A DNA stretch of 7,952 bases. Origin: an uncultured Clostridia bacterium. Lineage in GTDB: Bacteria > Bacillota > Clostridia > Christensenellales > Borkfalkiaceae. This document shows positions 5,347 to 7,952 of this stretch, piece after piece (position 1 is the stretch's first letter; each line of letters opens with the position of its first letter). A program made the translations under genes and the position numbers. The notes below the pieces were generated by a model, which was not told where the DNA came from, searched no databases, and saw only the letters and a list, made by a program, of their open reading frames with translations. Location: NCBI GenBank assembly GCA_959605945.1, contig CAUHGY010000081.1:1-7952 (forward strand), given 5' to 3'.

Positions 5347-6082
5347 TCCTGTCATCCCTCAACGTTATGGTAATATCGTCAAAAACTCCGTTCTGTTCTA
5401 CGGTTATGTACTGCAATTTCAAAAGTTCGAGCATCGCCTGAAAAGTAGTAATAAGTTCAGTTCGAGTATAGCGATGCGGAAACATTTCGAAAAAACTGAC
5501 AACTTTTCTGTCAAGCAGTACGCTTCTTATCTCGTCAACTTTATCTTTGACGGTGAAAACTTCCTTTGGTATTTCCTTAAGAACATTCTGCTGCCTGTTT
5601 CTGTCATCTATACGCATCAGCAGTTTTGAAAATGCCGATATCAATCCGTCAAGATTAAAATCGTTATAAACAATTCTCACTTCGCCGACGGTTTTCTCGG
5701 GCGGCTTGAAAAATCTGTCTACATTTTCTATTTCTTTCAGTTTTTCACTGGCTTCCTTAAATAATTTATACTCTTCCAATTGTCTGATAAGAGCCTGTTC
5801 GGGATCTTCTATGTCCTCTATATAATCTTCTATTTTTGGCAAAACAGACTTTGATTTTATTTCAAGGAGAGTTGCCGCCATGTTTAAATATTCGCTCGCT
5901 TTATCTACATCAAGAACATCAACCCCGTCCATATATGCCAAAAACTGTTCGGTTACCTGAGAAACAAATATATCTTTAATTTCAATCTTGGCTTCTTTTA
6001 TAAGATGCAACAAAAGATCAAGCGGCCCTTCGAAATTTTCAAGTTTTGTTGAATAGTCAACGACCGATTCAAATTCTGCCAT
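5312..6082 (-). CDS. scpA: Segregation and condensation protein ScpA (kleisin)
   Basis: ScpA is the kleisin that bridges the SMC heads and binds ScpB. This copy is 256 aa, the usual size. The N-terminal signature FEGPLDLLLHLIKEAKIEI (17-35) is clear, followed by a helical region that ends in AATLLEIKSKSVLP (69-82). A charged central linker with FFKPPE (124-129) leads to the C-terminal winged helix (about 200-240; RTELITTFQAMLELLK, then FDDITI). The ATG at 6082 overlaps the stop codon of the upstream site-2 protease by one base (TGATG), and the nearest G-rich sequence is about 13 nt away. Initiation therefore probably depends on translational coupling. The 3' end overlaps scpB by 35 nt. Confidence 0.96.
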   Translation of the reverse strand: MAEFESVVDYSTKLENFEGPLDLLLHLIKEAKIEIKDIFVSQVTEQFLAYMDGVDVLDVDKASEYLNMAATLLEIKSKSVLPKIEDYIEDIEDPEQALIRQLEEYKLFKEASEKLKEIENVDRFFKPPEKTVGEVRIVYNDFNLDGLISAFSKLLMRIDDRNRQQNVLKEIPKEVFTVKDKVDEIRSVLLDRKVVSFFEMFPHRYTRTELITTFQAMLELLKLQYITVEQNGVFDDITITLRDDRNEELGEIDEYN

Positions 6083-6759
6083 CAGAAAATCAACCCCCAG
6101 AACGCAGTGATTGGAATTTCAATAATGCTTACGGCATAATTAATTCCGAGTCCGAGAATATCCATTTGCCAAATCCCGGTGAAATCCGCTATTATACTTA
6201 AAAAAACCAAAAAATACAGGACGTAAATACCGTAATATCTGAGAAAATGATAGAGGCTGCTGCGTTTTTTACTGAATACGTCCACCACCCTGAACCCGTC
6301 TAAAGGATAAACGGGAATCAGATTGAAAACAAAAAAAACCAGACTTAAAAAAAATATATAATACAAAGTCATTTCCAAAACGTCGGTAAAGTATCCGAAA
6401 GCAGGAATATACCGGACTGCAAGCATAAAGAGCGGATATGCAAGAAACGCCAAAATATAATTCATTGCCACTCCTGCTACCGACACAAAAAAGCACCCGC
6501 GTTTGTAATGAGTGAAATTGTTAGGATTTACCGGAACCGGTTTGGCCCATCCGAACCCCGCCAGCACAAAACACAATATTCCGTATATATCAAAATGCGC
6601 AAAAGGATTCAGCGTATACCTTCTGTAAAGCTTAGGCGTCATATCGCCGCTTTTCACTGCCGCAAAAGCATGGGCAAATTCATGAAACGGCAGCACGACC
6701 ATAAGCGCAAGGAATATCGATAAATAGTTTATAATGCGGACTACAAGTTCCTGTGGCAT
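6082..6759 (-). CDS. Site-2 protease-like zinc metalloprotease (peptidase M50, Rip-type)
   Basis: This 225-aa multi-pass membrane protein belongs to the short M50 group that is widespread in Firmicutes next to scpA. The zinc-binding HEFAH (26-30) lies in the first helix. The second metal-binding motif is seen as NLIPVYPLDG (146-155), with D154 as third ligand. About five to six hydrophobic segments surround these motifs. There is no PDZ or CBS domain, so the substrate is unknown; intramembrane proteolysis of a signalling or sporulation substrate (as for SpoIVFB) is possible but unsupported here. The ATG at 6759 has AAGGAG with 5-nt spacing and is served by its own promoter (6784-6812). It is the first gene of a trio with scpA and scpB. 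Confidence 0.9.
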   Translation of the reverse strand: MPQELVVRIINYLSIFLALMVVLPFHEFAHAFAAVKSGDMTPKLYRRYTLNPFAHFDIYGILCFVLAGFGWAKPVPVNPNNFTHYKRGCFFVSVAGVAMNYILAFLAYPLFMLAVRYIPAFGYFTDVLEMTLYYIFFLSLVFFVFNLIPVYPLDGFRVVDVFSKKRSSLYHFLRYYGIYVLYFLVFLSIIADFTGIWQMDILGLGINYAVSIIEIPITAFWGLIF

Positions 6760-6783
6760 AAAAACTCCTTAAATTATTTTTAT

Positions 6784-6812
6784 ATTATATAATAATTTTT
6801 TTAAAAAAGCAA
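6784..6812 (-). promoter_or_regulatory. Sigma-A-type promoter for the M50 protease-scpA-scpB operon
   Basis: On the minus strand TTGCTT (complement of 6807-6812) and a consensus TATAAT (complement of 6784-6789) are separated by exactly 17 nt. The predicted start near 6777 gives a leader of about 18 nt containing AAGGAG. The -35 box overlaps the T tract of the lysA terminator. The -35 matches 3 of 6 positions, but placement and -10 are good. Confidence 0.6.
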
Positions 6813-6837
6813 GAAAAAGCGCTTATAAAAGCGCTTT
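6803..6837 (-). terminator. Rho-independent terminator of lysA
   Basis: AAAGCGCTT (6816-6824), loop ATAA, AAGCGCTTT (6829-6837): a perfect 9-bp stem starting 22 nt after the lysA stop codon. On the minus strand it is followed by TTTTTCTTGCTTTTTT. It separates lysA from the M50-scpAB operon. Confidence 0.85.
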
Positions 6838-6858
6838 GAAACAGTTATCGTAAGAATT

Positions 6859-7952
6859 TTACATATCATTTCTGATAAGATCATCATAAGTTTGCGGTTT
6901 TACCGCATAGTATGATTTTCCGTCTTTTACCACAACTACCGGCGGCACCAAATTTCTGTTATAATTGCTTGACATTGAATAATTATAAGCGCCGGTAGAA
7001 AAAACCGCAAGAATTTCACCTTCTTTCAATTCAGGCAGCATACAGTCTTCGGCAATGATATCACCGCTCTCACAGCACTTTCCCGCGATAGTATAAAGTT
7101 TGGTTTTATCTGCGTTCATTCTTTCGGCGGCCGCAACGCTGTATTTTGCCTGATAAAGCGCAAAACGCGGATTTTCAAACATTCCGCCGTCGATTGCGGC
7201 ATAATTTTTTACGCCTTTTATTTCTTTTATATTTCCCACTGAATATAAGGTAATGCCAGCTTCGCCTATAATAGACCGCCCCGGTTCAATTATAAGATAA
7301 GGTTTTTTGATTGATTTTTTTTCGACACAGTCTTTAAGCGTCTGAGAAATGCAACGTACGTAATCGCCGAAATCTTTATATGATAGTTTCGCATCCGCAT
7401 CGGTATACCAGATGCCGAAACCGCCGCCGAGATTAAGAACGTCGAATGTTATGCCGTATTTTTCAGCAAGTTTTTTATAAAAATCAGTCATCTTTTCTAC
7501 TGCTAAAATAAATGACTTTTTCTCGAAAATCTGAGAACCTATATGACAATGCAAGCCGGAAAGATAAAGGTTTTTTTTGTTTAAAACATACTCTATTATT
7601 TGTTCCGCTTCGCCGCTTTCCGATGAAAATCCGAATTTGGAATCCGGTTTTGCCGTTTGAATATAATGATGCGTGTGCGCCTCTACACCGGGATTGACCC
7701 TTATCATAACATGTTGTTTGACGCCTGAGTTCTTTGCTATATCGTCAAGTTTATCTGCTTCAGAATAAGCGTCTATAACAATATATCCGACGCCGTAGTT
7801 TACCGCTTCTTCAAGCTCTTTAAAGCTTTTATTGTTTCCGTGAAATATAATTTTTTCCATCGGAAAACCGGCTTTAAACGCTGTGTATAATTCTCCGCCC
7901 GAAACAGCATCCGCACCGATGCCGCACTCATCGATGATTCTGTAAATTTCTT
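6859..7952 (-). CDS. lysA: Diaminopimelate decarboxylase LysA, N-terminus cut by window edge
   Basis: LysA is the PLP enzyme that decarboxylates meso-diaminopimelate to L-lysine, the last step of lysine synthesis. The frame is open through the right edge, and the residues before the Met at 7860 (DAVSGGELYTAFKAGFP) are conserved family sequence, so that Met is internal. About 364 codons are visible, and roughly 60 residues, including the PLP-binding lysine, lie outside. Visible motifs are HGNNKS, the barrel motif HCHIGSQ (to 7531), the phosphate-binding GGGFG (7428-7414) and EPGR (7287-7276). The catalytic CESGD has its Cys at 7074-7072, followed by GAYNYSMSSNYN near the C-terminus. The protein ends normally and is followed by a strong terminator, so it is transcribed apart from the downstream operon. 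CESGD and the neighbouring motifs favour LysA over ornithine or carboxynorspermidine decarboxylases. Confidence 0.95.
   Translation of the reverse strand, partial: EIYRIIDECGIGADAVSGGELYTAFKAGFPMEKIIFHGNNKSFKELEEAVNYGVGYIVIDAYSEADKLDDIAKNSGVKQHVMIRVNPGVEAHTHHYIQTAKPDSKFGFSSESGEAEQIIEYVLNKKNLYLSGLHCHIGSQIFEKKSFILAVEKMTDFYKKLAEKYGITFDVLNLGGGFGIWYTDADAKLSYKDFGDYVRCISQTLKDCVEKKSIKKPYLIIEPGRSIIGEAGITLYSVGNIKEIKGVKNYAAIDGGMFENPRFALYQAKYSVAAAERMNADKTKLYTIAGKCCESGDIIAEDCMLPELKEGEILAVFSTGAYNYSMSSNYNRNLVPPVVVVKDGKSYYAVKPQTYDDLIRNDM

Noticed and set aside
6269..6723. Open frames on both strands inside the M50 protease gene
   Set aside because: The HEFAH and NxxPxxxLDG motifs fix the coding frame; the others are Arg/Cys-rich shadow translations.

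Overview
The window comes from a low-GC, spore-forming Clostridia-type Firmicute, probably a gut Oscillospiraceae/Lachnospiraceae-like lineage. The evidence is AT-rich codon use, GGAGG-type ribosome binding sites, a GerW/YtfJ sporulation gene, and a site-2 protease-scpA-scpB-(sporulation genes)-DD-carboxypeptidase-rluB order that resembles the scpA-scpB-...-dacB-...-rluB region of Bacillus. Exact taxonomy cannot be read from this sequence.

Layout. At the left edge a plus-strand gene (cut by the window) encodes an unrecognised protein with a long polar N-terminal part and four predicted membrane helices; it ends at 851. A compact IS200-type single-strand transposon follows (about 880-1590). 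It has hairpins at both ends, a complete minus-strand Y1/HUH transposase, a plus-strand terminator-like hairpin and a structured transposase leader. It sits between the left-edge gene and the convergent gene rluB. Everything further right is on the minus strand. In transcription order: lysA (diaminopimelate decarboxylase, N-terminus outside the window) with its own terminator; a promoter and a tightly coupled trio (M50 site-2 protease, scpA, scpB) ending in a second terminator; then a DUF2953 membrane protein, gerW/ytfJ, a D-Ala-D-Ala carboxypeptidase and rluB, ending in a strong hairpin at 1597-1622.

Function. The minus-strand block joins lysine/peptidoglycan precursor metabolism (lysA), chromosome condensation and segregation (ScpAB with SMC), a probable spore/cortex module (DUF2953, GerW, DD-carboxypeptidase) and 23S rRNA modification (RluB-type). 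A forespore sigma-F/sigma-G-like promoter match just upstream of the DUF2953-gerW-dac genes would fit, but it is only a pattern match.

Most noteworthy is the tnpA leader. A perfect 12-bp inverted repeat can bury the Shine-Dalgarno sequence, and a TATAAT box overlaps its upstream arm, so transcripts started from that box would lack the pairing partner while read-through transcripts would be translationally silenced. I found no new defence system, CRISPR array or tRNA/rRNA gene.
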